Positions 1 through 9,389 of a DNA stretch of 64,000 bases are shown piece by piece. The stretch covers positions 95,157 to 159,156 of the forward strand of contig NW_005179107.1 in assembly GCF_000350225.1 (NCBI RefSeq), in the 5' to 3' direction. The notes beneath the pieces were generated by a model. That model worked only from the letters and a program-made list of their open reading frames with translations, did no database searches and was not told where the DNA came from. The position numbers were made by a program, and so were the translations under genes. Each line of letters opens with the position of its first letter. Position 1 is the first letter of the stretch. The DNA comes from Chondrus crispus. Its lineage: Eukaryota; Rhodophyta; Florideophyceae; Gigartinales; Gigartinaceae.

Positions 1-204
1 GGGAGGGGTGGGGGGGGTTTGACCGAGGGTTTTTTTGCCTTGATGAGAGGACGCAAAAATGCGGCGCGATTGGTGGGCAATGCGTCACCAATCTGTCTCG
101 AGGCCGCTGCGAGGGACGAGTAATTTAGCGCACAAGCACTGCCCTGTACAGCACAGAGAACTCAAGTACGTACTGTACCGGTGCAATGCGATCTCGTTTC
201 GCGG

Positions 205-1839
205 ATGGCAGCAACCGTCTTCCGCCCCGCGGTCCATCCAACCTCGCCCGCCATGGCGCACCGTCTCGCCCGTGGTCTGCCGCCCGCCTTCACGCTCTCG
301 TCGACCGTGCTGTCTCGCCCGAGATCCCGCCCGCGCGTCTGCCCGGCGACGCTGCGCCTGGTCTCTATGTCGGCCCGTCCGTCGCCCGCGGAGTCGCCCG
401 CCGACCCCGGCATTGACGCCATCGTCACCGCCACGCGCTTCGTCTCGCATTTTACCGATCACGCGGCCGATGCTATTCCCGTCGATTTGATTGATAACGA
501 CGAGTGGCATGACTATGTGTCGTCGCAGGCCCCGTCCGTCCGCGCGTGGCTTGAGTTGAATCCGGGGCCGCCGTCGGCGCCTACCCCAATTCCAGACTTC
601 GAGGCGGCAGATGGCTCTGTCGCGCGGTTCATTGCCCCCGTCAAGAACGAAGGCGTTCCTCTGTGGCGCGCTGCAGCCGCATTTGCAGCACTGCCAAAGG
701 GCCATGTCTACGCTGTCGCTCGCGCTGCCGATTTTTCCAACTCGCAGCTCGAATTGGCATGGGCATTCGCCGCGTACTCTTTTACCAGATATACGGAGCC
801 GGAGAAGCCTGCGCCGTCCCCGGCTGTCCTTGTTAGAGGCACGGCTCCGGAGTCAAAGGAAAGGACTGACGTCGACCGCGCTGCGTGTGCTACGTATATG
901 GTTCGAGATATGATTTCGACTCCTGCAGAGGATTTTGGTCCGGCTAGTCTCGAGGCAGCTGTGTCGACGTTGGCTGCCAAGCACGCCGCCCGGTCCAGCT
1001 CAATCGTCGGCGCACAGCTCCTTCGCTTGGGATATCCCCAGGTCCATCGCGTTGGCCGCGCTGCCCCTGCCGAGCGTGCCCCGCGGTTGCTCGAGTTGCT
1101 TTGGAATGAACGTGCAGAGCGTGTGCTCACTCTTGTCGGCAAGGGAGTCTGTTACGATACCGGCGGCTTGTCCATCAAACCCACGTCTTCCATGGTCACC
1201 ATGCAAAAGGACATGGGGGGTGCAGCCCAAGTCCTTGGCCTCGCTGATATGATCATGGATGCGGGCTTGAACGTTCGTCTCAGAGTGCTGATCCCTGCAG
1301 TCGAAAACAATGTTGCCGCCACGAGTTACCGCCCTGGTGACGTCCTCACGGCAAGGAATGGCAAGACAACACTTAACATGAACAGCGATGCTGAAGGACG
1401 ACTCATTCTTGCAGACGCACTTGTCGCTGCCACCGAATCTGACCCAGACTTGATCATTGACTGTGCGACCTTGACTGGGGCCCAGCGTGTCGCAATGGGT
1501 CCGGACATTCCCAGTATTTTTTGCACTGATGATGAGGTCGCACATCAGCTTTTTGAAATTAGCCAACGCGTTGATGACTTAGTGTGGAGACTTCCGCTTC
1601 ACAAACCTTACCGAAGGATGTTGGAAACGCCGCTAGCCGATATAAAGAGCTGCGGCACCAGCGGACATGGTGGGGCCATCACGGCTGCTCTCTATTTGAA
1701 AGAGTTTGTCGGTGAATCCAATTGGATTCATGTTGATATGATGGGATACAACCCGACATCGTCTCCTGGACGTCCCGAGGGTGGTGAGGCGATGGGGATG
1801 CGCGCACTGTTTGAGTTTCTTCGACAACGGTACTCGTAG
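205..1839 (+). CDS. M17 leucyl aminopeptidase family protein, probably organellar
   Basis: The product is 544 aa and belongs to the cytosol (leucyl) aminopeptidase family M17, two-metal enzymes that remove N-terminal residues from peptides. The metal and catalytic residues are all present with the spacing of bovine lens LAP: K313, D318, K325, D336, and the NSDAEGRL motif supplying D395, E397 and R399. The usual Asn-Thr-Asp is Asn-Ser-Asp here. The open frame extends upstream to a GTG at 181, but the first ATG is at 205. A second ATG at 253 has a good context (cgccATGg). The N-terminal ~50 residues are rich in R, S, P and A with few acidic residues, as in plastid or mitochondrial presequences; targeting is inferred. 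The next gene (XAP5) is convergent, with 78 bp between stop codons. Confidence 0.93.
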   Translation: MAATVFRPAVHPTSPAMAHRLARGLPPAFTLSSTVLSRPRSRPRVCPATLRLVSMSARPSPAESPADPGIDAIVTATRFVSHFTDHAADAIPVDLIDNDEWHDYVSSQAPSVRAWLELNPGPPSAPTPIPDFEAADGSVARFIAPVKNEGVPLWRAAAAFAALPKGHVYAVARAADFSNSQLELAWAFAAYSFTRYTEPEKPAPSPAVLVRGTAPESKERTDVDRAACATYMVRDMISTPAEDFGPASLEAAVSTLAAKHAARSSSIVGAQLLRLGYPQVHRVGRAAPAERAPRLLELLWNERAERVLTLVGKGVCYDTGGLSIKPTSSMVTMQKDMGGAAQVLGLADMIMDAGLNVRLRVLIPAVENNVAATSYRPGDVLTARNGKTTLNMNSDAEGRLILADALVAATESDPDLIIDCATLTGAQRVAMGPDIPSIFCTDDEVAHQLFEISQRVDDLVWRLPLHKPYRRMLETPLADIKSCGTSGHGGAITAALYLKEFVGESNWIHVDMMGYNPTSSPGRPEGGEAMGMRALFEFLRQRYS

Positions 1840-1917
1840 GCTCCAACACGAACGAGGGCACATCAACCTGAAATGGGACACTTCCATGGTGTGAACCCAG
1901 GCTGTATGGCCTTTAGT

Positions 1918-3083
1918 TTAGTCCCCATGTATAGTATACCGCGAGAAGTTTTTCGTAGGGTCGTAAACTTCCCATCGCGAAGCGGGAAAAATGTGTCGGT
2001 TTCGCTCGTACCACCGCCGTTCGACTACTTTGCCTGCATGAGCGTCTTCTTTTTCCTTTTTCGTATCTGTGACTACGCGAATGTCTTCAACGACATCAAA
2101 ACTGAATAGTGGACCGCTTTTCTGCGCTGGCAAAATGAGAAACCAAAGTGAAAGGTAACAAATCGTGGTCAGCACTCTAAGAGAAGAACGGGCGCGCGAG
2201 CGGAAGACCAGGAACCAGGGATGGAAAGTAGATTCGCACGTACCCCACGGGCTTTGGTGACAATGAAGTCGTAGAACGAGTAGTGGTGTGGAATGATAAG
2301 GTCTTCCTTAATGAACATGAGGGTATCGGCAGATGTATTCCGCAATTCCTTAAATTCGGTCTGTACCATCGCGAGAAATCGTCCGACAGTCGTCCCTTTT
2401 TTGCATCGAATGGTCCGCCTGTGCCCCGAGCCGTCCCAATAACTGTATGTGATGCGCACTATCTCGCTCTTGATGGCTTCTTGTTCATTTATCCAGTCTT
2501 GCTTGAGACGCTCACGCTCTCGTTGCTCATTAATCTCGCGCTCTCTGTCAGGCAAGAAGCTCGTATCAACGCCTGGGCTCTTTCCCAATTTCCTACGCTT
2601 TGGCGGAGATGGGGGCACCCCTTTTACCTCACTCTCATCTTCTTCGGTGCGCTGTAACACTTTGCGTTTCTTCTGAGGGAGCTCTGAGTCATCCTCGCTG
2701 TTATCATCACTATCGTCAGATTCTGCGAAAGAAAGGACGACCTTGTTTGCCTTTTTCAATCTCGCACGTCGCTCGTCTGCTTGTTTTTCTCTCAGTGTCT
2801 TATCTCTCTTCTCCCTCTCATCAGCTGCACAGCGTTCTAGGTATTTTCTTCTGGCCTTAAAATCTGCGTGAGTCACAAGGCCGACGGTGTCACTCTTAAG
2901 CAAGTCTTCCACGGTCTCAGTGCTCGCAGTAAAGCTGTTTCCAGTCGCATTGGAAATTACTTTGTCGGATGCAGCAGCTATCCTCTCCTTCCTTCTTGCC
3001 AGTTCGTCCTTGTTCCTCTTTCGCTCTGCTTCAAGGGCTTGGATGCGTGACGTCGCTTTGGACCCTCCCGTGTACGACGCCAT
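1918..3083 (-). CDS. XAP5: XAP5/FAM50 family nuclear protein, two exons
   Basis: Exon 1 is 3083..2244 and exon 2 is 2121..1918, giving 347 aa, close to the ~340 aa of animal FAM50A. Reading through the intron loses the conserved C-terminus, so the splice is needed. Exon 1 ends after VTKARG at GTACGT (2243) and exon 2 resumes KSGPLFSFD after GCGCAG. The 122-nt intron is phase 0 and has a CTGAC branch-like site. The N-terminal half is charged and coiled-coil-like with acidic and basic runs. The XAP5 domain begins near [11 protein letters not shown] and ends with [13 protein letters not shown], the family signature. FAM50/XAP5 proteins are nuclear and linked to spliceosomes; the plant homologue XCT acts in light and clock responses. 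The start ATG opens [10 protein letters not shown]. It shares a 391-bp divergent promoter with eL30. Confidence 0.95.
2122..2243 (-). other. Intron of XAP5 (122 nt)
   Basis: GTACGT donor at 2243 and GCGCAG acceptor ending at 2122 on the minus strand. Placement is fixed by the conserved protein junction KARG/KSGP. Confidence 0.92.
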
Positions 3084-3474
3084 GCTTCTTGTCCGTGAGA
3101 CAGGGATTGCTCGAGTCTGTTGAAGTACAGGCGAACGCCTTGTTGAAAAGAAACATCTAATCCAAAAGTAAAATATTTAAAAATATTAGATGTTTACACT
3201 TAAACATATTTTGATATCTATATTGAAAGCCAGTTTTCCCTTTATTTTATTAAAGTGCTGATTGCTTTCTTGTTCATAGATCAAATTTTTGGGATCCCGA
3301 AGTTATGATAGCTACTCTGAACACGTGTAACTAGGGCCACTCAATGGACGCCGTCGGCGAGCATGGCCAACAACGACCTGGTTACTCGTCACCTTCCGCC
3401 TTCACCGTCCATCACGCTTGCGCACCTTATCGGCTCTATTACATTTTCCGTCGCCAACTCACTTACGAACAAAA
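3084..3474. promoter_or_regulatory. Divergent promoter region, XAP5 / eL30
   Basis: 391 bp without a gene. The centre (about 3160-3265) is strongly AT-rich with self-complementary ATATTTAAAAATAT-like runs. The G-box palindrome ACACGTGT lies at 3320-3327, 148 bp before the eL30 start. No further gene is visible. Confidence 0.5.
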
Positions 3475-3989
3475 ATGGTCAAAGCGAAGAAGAAGACGAC
3501 GGAGAACGTCAACGCCCGTCTCGCACTTGTCGTCAAGTCCGGCAAGTACACCCTCGGTTTCAAGTCAACAATCAAGACTTTGAGATCCGGCAAGGCCAAG
3601 CTCATTCTCATCGCCTCCAACACCGCCCCGCTCAGAAAGTCAGAGCTCGAGTACTACGCGATGCTTGCGAAGTGCCAAGTGCACCATTTCCAGGGAAACA
3701 ACATCGATCTCGGTAAGTTCTGCGATGTCTTCACATTTACGCCCGCGGCTTGATCGCAATCCAATTCACATGCGCTTCTTTTCCGAGCACGGTGCGGAGG
3801 AGTTCGATTTTAGAGCACCATGTAACGATTTCGTAGGTACTAACGCGACAGTCTCATACGATTCCCTGAAATGTGCATTTCACGATAACAGGCACCGCCT
3901 GTGGAAGATACTTCAGGACAAGCGCAATGGCGATCACCGACCCGGGAGACAGCGAAATCGACTCCGTCTTCCTGAACCAGGAGAGTTAG
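3475..3989 (+). CDS. RPL30: Large ribosomal subunit protein eL30 (RPL30), two exons
   Basis: Exons 3475..3712 and 3892..3989 encode 111 aa, the normal length for cytosolic eL30. Exon 1 carries [10 protein letters not shown] and [14 protein letters not shown], and exon 2 carries the family C-terminus GTACGRYFR and ITDPGDSEI. The unspliced frame would end at a stop just inside the intron. The start is the ATG followed by VKAKKKT, with A at position -3; an upstream in-frame ATG at 3418 would add a non-family extension. The protein binds 28S rRNA and 5.8S-proximal elements of the 60S subunit and has a kink-turn binding fold. Autoregulation of the kind known in yeast cannot be judged here. Confidence 0.97.
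3713..3891 (+). other. Intron of RPL30 (179 nt) with TACTAAC branch site
   Basis: GTAAGT donor, AACAG acceptor, phase 1. The consensus branch heptamer TACTAAC lies at 3838-3844, 47 nt before the acceptor. Confidence 0.93.
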
Positions 3990-4398
3990 ATCTTTCTGCA
4001 TTAGTCCGTAGTACTAATCTATGCCTCGTTGCGCGCTCGCATCTGAACGTTGCAGGGCTCCTGGTTTCTGTTAAAGATCGCTTTTCTTGTCTATTTTGAT
4101 GCGGTCGCCGTTAACTGCAATGATGCGACCACTGCGCAGAGTCTAGGGCAGAGCAATACTTCATGTAAATAGACAGATTAGTCGCTGTGGACGTGAAATA
4201 CGCTTTCCGGCTCTGATTCGAATGTCAACCTACCGCTTCGCCAGTTTTTCGAAGGTGCCACTCATTCCACCTATGAGCTTGCGAGGGCTTTTACCAGGCC
4301 CCGAAGCGAATATCTGCGTGTAGAGTAGATGGTCACCGTACTCACCTACGGAAAAAAAGGGAGCTATTGACATGCTTGTTCCAAAAAGAAGTTAAGGT
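3990..4398. other. Intergenic region between convergent eL30 and NOC2
   Basis: 409 bp of 3' flank shared by two convergent genes. No ORF with family features, RNA gene or repeat is visible. Confidence 0.5.
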
Positions 4399-7300
4399 TT
4401 ACTGTTCTTCGTCACTATCCTCTGAATCCATGTCCAGGTCCTGCACAATATCAGGTTCTTCATCATCGTCAGAGCCGACAATTGACAGTTTCTGTTTGAT
4501 CTTCTTAGTGGGGTGGCCACCGTTTTGAGAACCCGATTTACGTGCTCGCTTCGCGGAAGGCTCTGAAGGCACTTCGCTGTTATCAGAGTCCGATGAATCG
4601 TCATTTTCCGCAGATATCTTCTTTGAAGCTGCGCCCTGGTTTGTTACGATTTTCTCATCGCGAAGCTTCTCTTGTTTTCGGATTCGGGTAGACTCTACTT
4701 CAAAAAATCGTTGAATTGGAGTTTTCTTGTCGGGGTCCATACCTGGAACACAACTCAGCATACCTTCTTTGCTAACTGCGCCTTGCGGTGAGAAGTCAGC
4801 TTTTGCTCTTGCCTCCGTAATCGCATCAGATGTCTGATGCAGTTTTTCAACAAGACCCATGATTTTTTCCTTCCATTCTTGCACAACGACTTCCTTGGCG
4901 AATTTCCGAAGTGCTACCTCAGCCATGTGAGATATCTCAGGGAACGAGACATGTTTGGAGATTGTTGCGAAGAACTTTGCCAGCTGAAATACAACACCGT
5001 CAATGACGCCGCTCACAAACGGTTTTGTTTTGATGACGTCATTCGAAACCCTCAACACACTTCTCCATTCAAGTGCCTTTGAGTTCCCATGGACTGGTTT
5101 CTTCCGAAGCTCACTACAACGAAGAAGTGATAATAGATGAGGGGCAAGGGGAATGTAAGTACCCGTCTGCGCAATTACGTCAGATAGGTATGAAGCGACG
5201 TGAAAGCGCAGCGGAAATGTACGTGGTGTAGCGTAAACACGCATCACACCAAGCGATACTTGCACGTATGGGTAAATAAGAGGTTTCAACTCATCTTCCG
5301 CGCCATACTTGCCCAACACCATAGACCACAATCGAAGCCGATTAATGAATGACCAATTGTGAATGCGTTCCACTTCCTCCTTTTCTTGCTTCGAAACCAT
5401 GACCGCTCGCAACGAGATGGCGATCTCTCGGAGATTCGCAAAGGCGGTACTGTAGGACGCGCCCATGTCAATGCTGAATAATTCGACAATGCAAGTAGCC
5501 GCGAACTGAATTGTAGGGAGAGTCCTGGGATTGCAAACATTCGCAATTGATGAGGCGTAGGCCGCACAGCAACTTCGGAGAACGACTTCAGCATTGCCAG
5601 GTCCATGAGCGAGCTTGTTCAACAACAAGTATGCACGGAGTCGAGAGGGCTCGCTCATGTGCAAAGCATCCGCAGACCAAACTCTAATAGCAACTTTGAC
5701 AATTTTCTTGAGAAGAACTTTGTTTTCCCTTGTGTAAGGCACGAGCTTCTCCAGGCGTTTCATCAAAAATCGCGAAGTGGCTGGATCAGTTACAACGTCA
5801 CACAAGGATAACATATGAAATACATACGACTGAAACACTCGTTGTAAGTTCATCCATCGGCCGCTCTCTGATGGGTCCCACTTGCTAATCTGACGCTCGT
5901 CAGAGACATCTTTCGGCTTGCCCAGCATGCGATCGAGAGCATCTTGAATACCTGAGATCGCGAGGTTCAGAGCCTGCTGATACGCTTTCGCCGACGCAAA
6001 CCTCACTTTGCCTGCTGTAAAGCTGCCGTCATCAGCGAATTCGTCAGCACCCACCTCGGCAGCTTCCACAGACTGGCCGTCATTTGCGATTTTGGATCGA
6101 TCTTTTGATTTGTGCTTCTGTCTCTGGGAGTCGACTTTCGCCGGGAGGATTTCTTTGCCTGCTCTGAAGAGACGAAGCAGATCTTTCGCAGCTTCAAGGC
6201 TTGAGCGATTTGATCTCAGCTGCTTCTTGATGGTCTGCAAATATGCCATGTCAACGAAAATCATTCTCTTATTGCCTTTCTTCACTTTTTCCTCCTTCAA
6301 GTCCTCTTCCATTTCTTCGCTTTCCGCCTCAGCCCTTTCGACGCCTCCGTCCTCGTGTTCCGAATCGCTGCTGTCCATCGCCGTACCATTTACGTCCAGA
6401 CCAGCCTCTGCAGCTGCTTCTTCTTCTGCTCGTCTCTCATCTTCTTCATCTTCGCTACTGTCACTATATCCCTTGACATCGTCGCCGACTGCTGTCGGAA
6501 TCGCCGTACCCTTTGTGTCCGCTTCATCATCGTCCGATTCATCTTCGTCCCCCTCACTCGCGGAAACATCCGATTCATTCTTTGGTGTTTCCTTTTCTGG
6601 CTCACTGTCAACGTCGCTCTCTTCTTCATGTGGACTGTCCTCATTTTCTTTCTCATCTTCACTTTGATCAATGTCACCAAGCTCATCCTCGTCGTCGAAA
6701 TCCAGTAAGGTAGTATCATTTTCCTCTAGAAATTTGTAAAAATCGGGATCCTCTTTCTTGAGAGCCTCAATATCTCGTTTATGAGCGCTGGCTGTCACCG
6801 TAGCACGTCCTGCCTCGCGCTTGCTTTTCTTCGCCGTGCTTCGTTGTGTCTTTTCTCGTTTCTTATTGGTGTGCTTTGGAGTAACCAAACCACTGCCCTC
6901 CCCAGTCTGACGCAAGGAACCGTTTCCCGACACGTCTGGAGAGTTGAACAACCTCTTTTTGGGATTATCCTTCTTCATTGTGGTAGGCGTCCTCAATTTC
7001 TCGCTCTTCGGGGTCATTTTCTTTGCAGAAACCTGGGGTTTCTTTCTCTTACCTACCTCAATGCCTTCACCACTGTCATCAGACGAGGGCCCGCTTTCGT
7101 CGTCCTCATACGCATCTTTAGCACGCTTCAAAGCACTTAATAAAGTCTCAGAAATGCCTCGTTCAGCATCCTTCTTCTTCGAATGAAGGGCGCCTCTCAA
7201 CCCAGCTAGAGTTTCGTCGATGGCTTCAGTACTATCGGGTGTGTCGCGAGGTCTCTTCTTTGAGGACCGTTTTTTGCTAGCAAAATCCGATGCACGCCTT

Positions 7301-7455
7301 CGCACTCGAGGTGTACCTGATTTGGCTGCTGGAGTCTCAACTTTCCGCAATGATTTCGGTTTAGCTTTCGCTGTTGAGTTCGACAACAGCTTATCCGTTT
7401 TCGAGTTTGCTGACCCTGAGCGCCCCTTGGGTGTCGCCAACTTCTTTCCGCCCAT
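4399..7455 (-). CDS. NOC2: Nucleolar complex protein 2 (NOC2/Rix-type ribosome assembly factor)
   Basis: The protein has 1018 aa. The N-terminal ~430 residues are lysine- and serine-rich followed by long Asp/Glu runs, typical of nucleolar factors. Residues ~460-910 form the helical NOC2 domain, with recognisable stretches FVDMAYLQTIKKQL, WSFINRLRLW, YPYVQVSLGVMR and FPLRFHVASYL. A basic, acidic-patched tail follows. NOC2 pairs with NOC1 in 90S/pre-60S particles and NOC3 in later pre-60S particles, and is needed for export of the large subunit. The family is usually 650-780 aa, so this one is long because of its low-complexity N-terminus. No intron is needed. The gene sits between eL30 (convergent) and the SDS22-like gene (divergent, 466 bp). 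Confidence 0.93.
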   Translation of the reverse strand: MGGKKLATPKGRSGSANSKTDKLLSNSTAKAKPKSLRKVETPAAKSGTPRVRRRASDFASKKRSSKKRPRDTPDSTEAIDETLAGLRGALHSKKKDAERGISETLLSALKRAKDAYEDDESGPSSDDSGEGIEVGKRKKPQVSAKKMTPKSEKLRTPTTMKKDNPKKRLFNSPDVSGNGSLRQTGEGSGLVTPKHTNKKREKTQRSTAKKSKREAGRATVTASAHKRDIEALKKEDPDFYKFLEENDTTLLDFDDEDELGDIDQSEDEKENEDSPHEEESDVDSEPEKETPKNESDVSASEGDEDESDDDEADTKGTAIPTAVGDDVKGYSDSSEDEEDERRAEEEAAAEAGLDVNGTAMDSSDSEHEDGGVERAEAESEEMEEDLKEEKVKKGNKRMIFVDMAYLQTIKKQLRSNRSSLEAAKDLLRLFRAGKEILPAKVDSQRQKHKSKDRSKIANDGQSVEAAEVGADEFADDGSFTAGKVRFASAKAYQQALNLAISGIQDALDRMLGKPKDVSDERQISKWDPSESGRWMNLQRVFQSYVFHMLSLCDVVTDPATSRFLMKRLEKLVPYTRENKVLLKKIVKVAIRVWSADALHMSEPSRLRAYLLLNKLAHGPGNAEVVLRSCCAAYASSIANVCNPRTLPTIQFAATCIVELFSIDMGASYSTAFANLREIAISLRAVMVSKQEKEEVERIHNWSFINRLRLWSMVLGKYGAEDELKPLIYPYVQVSLGVMRVYATPRTFPLRFHVASYLSDVIAQTGTYIPLAPHLLSLLRCSELRKKPVHGNSKALEWRSVLRVSNDVIKTKPFVSGVIDGVVFQLAKFFATISKHVSFPEISHMAEVALRKFAKEVVVQEWKEKIMGLVEKLHQTSDAITEARAKADFSPQGAVSKEGMLSCVPGMDPDKKTPIQRFFEVESTRIRKQEKLRDEKIVTNQGAASKKISAENDDSSDSDNSEVPSEPSAKRARKSGSQNGGHPTKKIKQKLSIVGSDDDEEPDIVQDLDMDSEDSDEEQ

Positions 7456-7921
7456 TGTTAAGGCGCAGTTGGGCTGACGTAGAAAGCCGCGATTTAGTCG
7501 AAGAAAACGCGGCTGAGGATTGTGGCGGGGAAAACGTGCGAAGCAATGATAACACTAAGGTCACGGTTCGGTACGGTGACGGCGGCGGCGTAAAATCCTG
7601 CACCTGCGCCAATGGAAAAAATCCTTCCTGAAAGGGGAGAGATCATACGTATTTTGATCTTCTTTCTCTGCGTTTTTTTTTTTTTTTGGTGGAACCATTC
7701 TAAAACATTCCAAAAAGGGTTTTTTTTTGTTTGCATCTCTCTCTTTGCACAAGTCATGGCCATAGGGGGTGGAAATAAGCAGGATAACCCTCAATTGTGT
7801 CCCTCCATTTCGCTAGCAAAGAAGATTGGAAGAGCGGACTTAAGCGGACTTGCCAGCCGTCTGTCAAACAACCACGACTTGACGCGCCTATGTTTTGCCC
7901 CTTGACTAGCGGCACCTCAAA
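7456..7921. promoter_or_regulatory. Divergent promoter region, NOC2 / SDS22-like
   Basis: 466 bp between two start codons. It contains two T-tracts (about 7671-7687 and 7720-7728) and otherwise nothing recognisable. Weak ORFs in both directions look like chance. Confidence 0.45.
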
Positions 7922-9229
7922 ATGGCGAACCAGGATAAAGCAGAAGAGTGGATCGACCGCACCAATGAAGCCCTTGGTGAAATCGGAAACGGCTACGAAT
8001 TAACTCCCACGCTGCAGCATCTCTATCTCACGAACAATCGCATATCCAAAATTGAAAAACTAAGCCCATGCCTGGCGCTTCGCGAACTTGTTCTTCGCCA
8101 GAATTCCATCAAGGTCATTGAGGGTATTGACGCTCTTGAGGAGCTGGAAGAGCTTGACTTGTACATGAACCAAATTGACCATATACCTTCAGACGGTTTC
8201 AAGAAAAACTCAGAACTCAAACGACTCGACTTGAGTTTCAACGACATACGCGAATTGAAAGGGTTTCCCTCCAACAACTTGCCGAACCTGGAAGAGCTAT
8301 ATCTCATCGGGAACAAAATTCGCATAGTTTCCGACTTGCAATCTATGCCGAAGCTCATCATGTTGGAATTGGGGGACAATCGCTTGCGTGTGATCGAAAA
8401 TCTCGACCGCTTGCCAAGTTTACAAGGTTTGTGGCTTGGCAGAAACAAGATCACTCGCATCGAAGGATTACAAAAACTCACTAAACTGCGAAGACTCAGT
8501 ATTCAGAGCAACCGCATCACCTGTATTGAAGGCTTAGAACATCTCGAACATCTGGAAGAATTGTACCTGAGCCATAATGGTATAACTTCGATGCAAGGAA
8601 TCCAAAGCCTGAAGAACATCCAAGTTTTGGACTTGGGTGTTAATTTTATTGAACACATTGAATGCATTGAGAACCTTTCCAACCTCAGAGAGTTTTGGAT
8701 AAATGGCAACAAACTTTCTTCCTTCGATGAGTTGAATTCATTGCGAAGTGCAACGCGACTTGAGACGGTCTACCTGGAAGCAAACCCCCTGGCAAAAGAT
8801 CCGCAGTACCAAGCCAAAGCGCTTGAGATTTTACCAACTTCTCTGGAACAGTTAGATGCGCTTCTAGTTGACGATGCGCGGAAGCAAATCGCTGCACAGT
8901 CTTGCAGGGAAGACCAGGCAGCGGTTGCAGATAAACCCGAACACGCCGCGGAGGAGACTGTCATCGCAAATGCCATGGGGGGGAACCTGACGGACGGTTC
9001 CCGAGTAATCCAAATTGACGGGCGCCTAGACAGAGACTCGCAAAATGAGGTGCCGGGGGATGAGCCCTCCCGCGATGATACCGTGGAGACCGTTCCATCC
9101 CGAAAAGTCGCGTCCGAGCACACCGTTACTATGGCACCAGACGTGAAAGTATCGCTTAGTCAAAGCCTTGAACAGGGCGATGCCACGCGTGAAACCCAAA
9201 GCCAATCAACGACTCACGAAATCGGCTAA
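7922..9229 (+). CDS. SDS22: SDS22-like leucine-rich repeat protein (PP1 regulatory subunit 7 type)
   Basis: The product is 435 aa. About eleven 22-residue SDS22-type LRRs run from ~residue 33 to ~280 (LxxLxLxxNxIxxIEgL pattern, for example LEELYLSHNGITSMQGI), followed by an LRR cap (NPLAKDPQYQ, compare NPxxxDxxYR in SDS22) near residue 285. SDS22 binds and controls protein phosphatase 1 catalytic subunits in the nucleus and cytoplasm. The last ~110 residues are an acidic, disordered-looking tail absent from animal and yeast SDS22 (~340-360 aa). Other SDS22-class LRR proteins such as dynein regulators or LRRC proteins share this repeat type, so the exact orthology is not proven. The start ATG follows a short 5' flank (caaaATGg). 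Confidence 0.85.
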   Translation: MANQDKAEEWIDRTNEALGEIGNGYELTPTLQHLYLTNNRISKIEKLSPCLALRELVLRQNSIKVIEGIDALEELEELDLYMNQIDHIPSDGFKKNSELKRLDLSFNDIRELKGFPSNNLPNLEELYLIGNKIRIVSDLQSMPKLIMLELGDNRLRVIENLDRLPSLQGLWLGRNKITRIEGLQKLTKLRRLSIQSNRITCIEGLEHLEHLEELYLSHNGITSMQGIQSLKNIQVLDLGVNFIEHIECIENLSNLREFWINGNKLSSFDELNSLRSATRLETVYLEANPLAKDPQYQAKALEILPTSLEQLDALLVDDARKQIAAQSCREDQAAVADKPEHAAEETVIANAMGGNLTDGSRVIQIDGRLDRDSQNEVPGDEPSRDDTVETVPSRKVASEHTVTMAPDVKVSLSQSLEQGDATRETQSQSTTHEIG

Positions 9230-9389
9230 TTGAACGAGAAGGCCGGTTTTTCTTCTTGGTGCCGTTTGACTGCGGCGCTGCAATGCCGTGGCACTGTGCT
9301 CTATTTAGATTTCAAGTCATGGAGCTGTTTGATTTACAGGTTCATATGTCGTTGGGGAAAGAATCATGTGAACTGTGACCTTGAATATT

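Noticed and set aside
181-204. GTG start extending the aminopeptidase
   Set aside because: A nuclear eukaryotic gene is expected to use ATG; the first in-frame ATG is at 205.
85-705. 206-codon minus-strand ORF over the aminopeptidase start
   Set aside because: It is antisense to a gene with complete M17 motifs, is arginine-rich and has no family features. It is a GC-driven shadow.
6008-6667. 219-codon serine-rich plus-strand ORF
   Set aside because: It is the antisense of the Asp/Glu/Ser-rich NOC2 N-terminus; poly-Ser is what such antisense gives.
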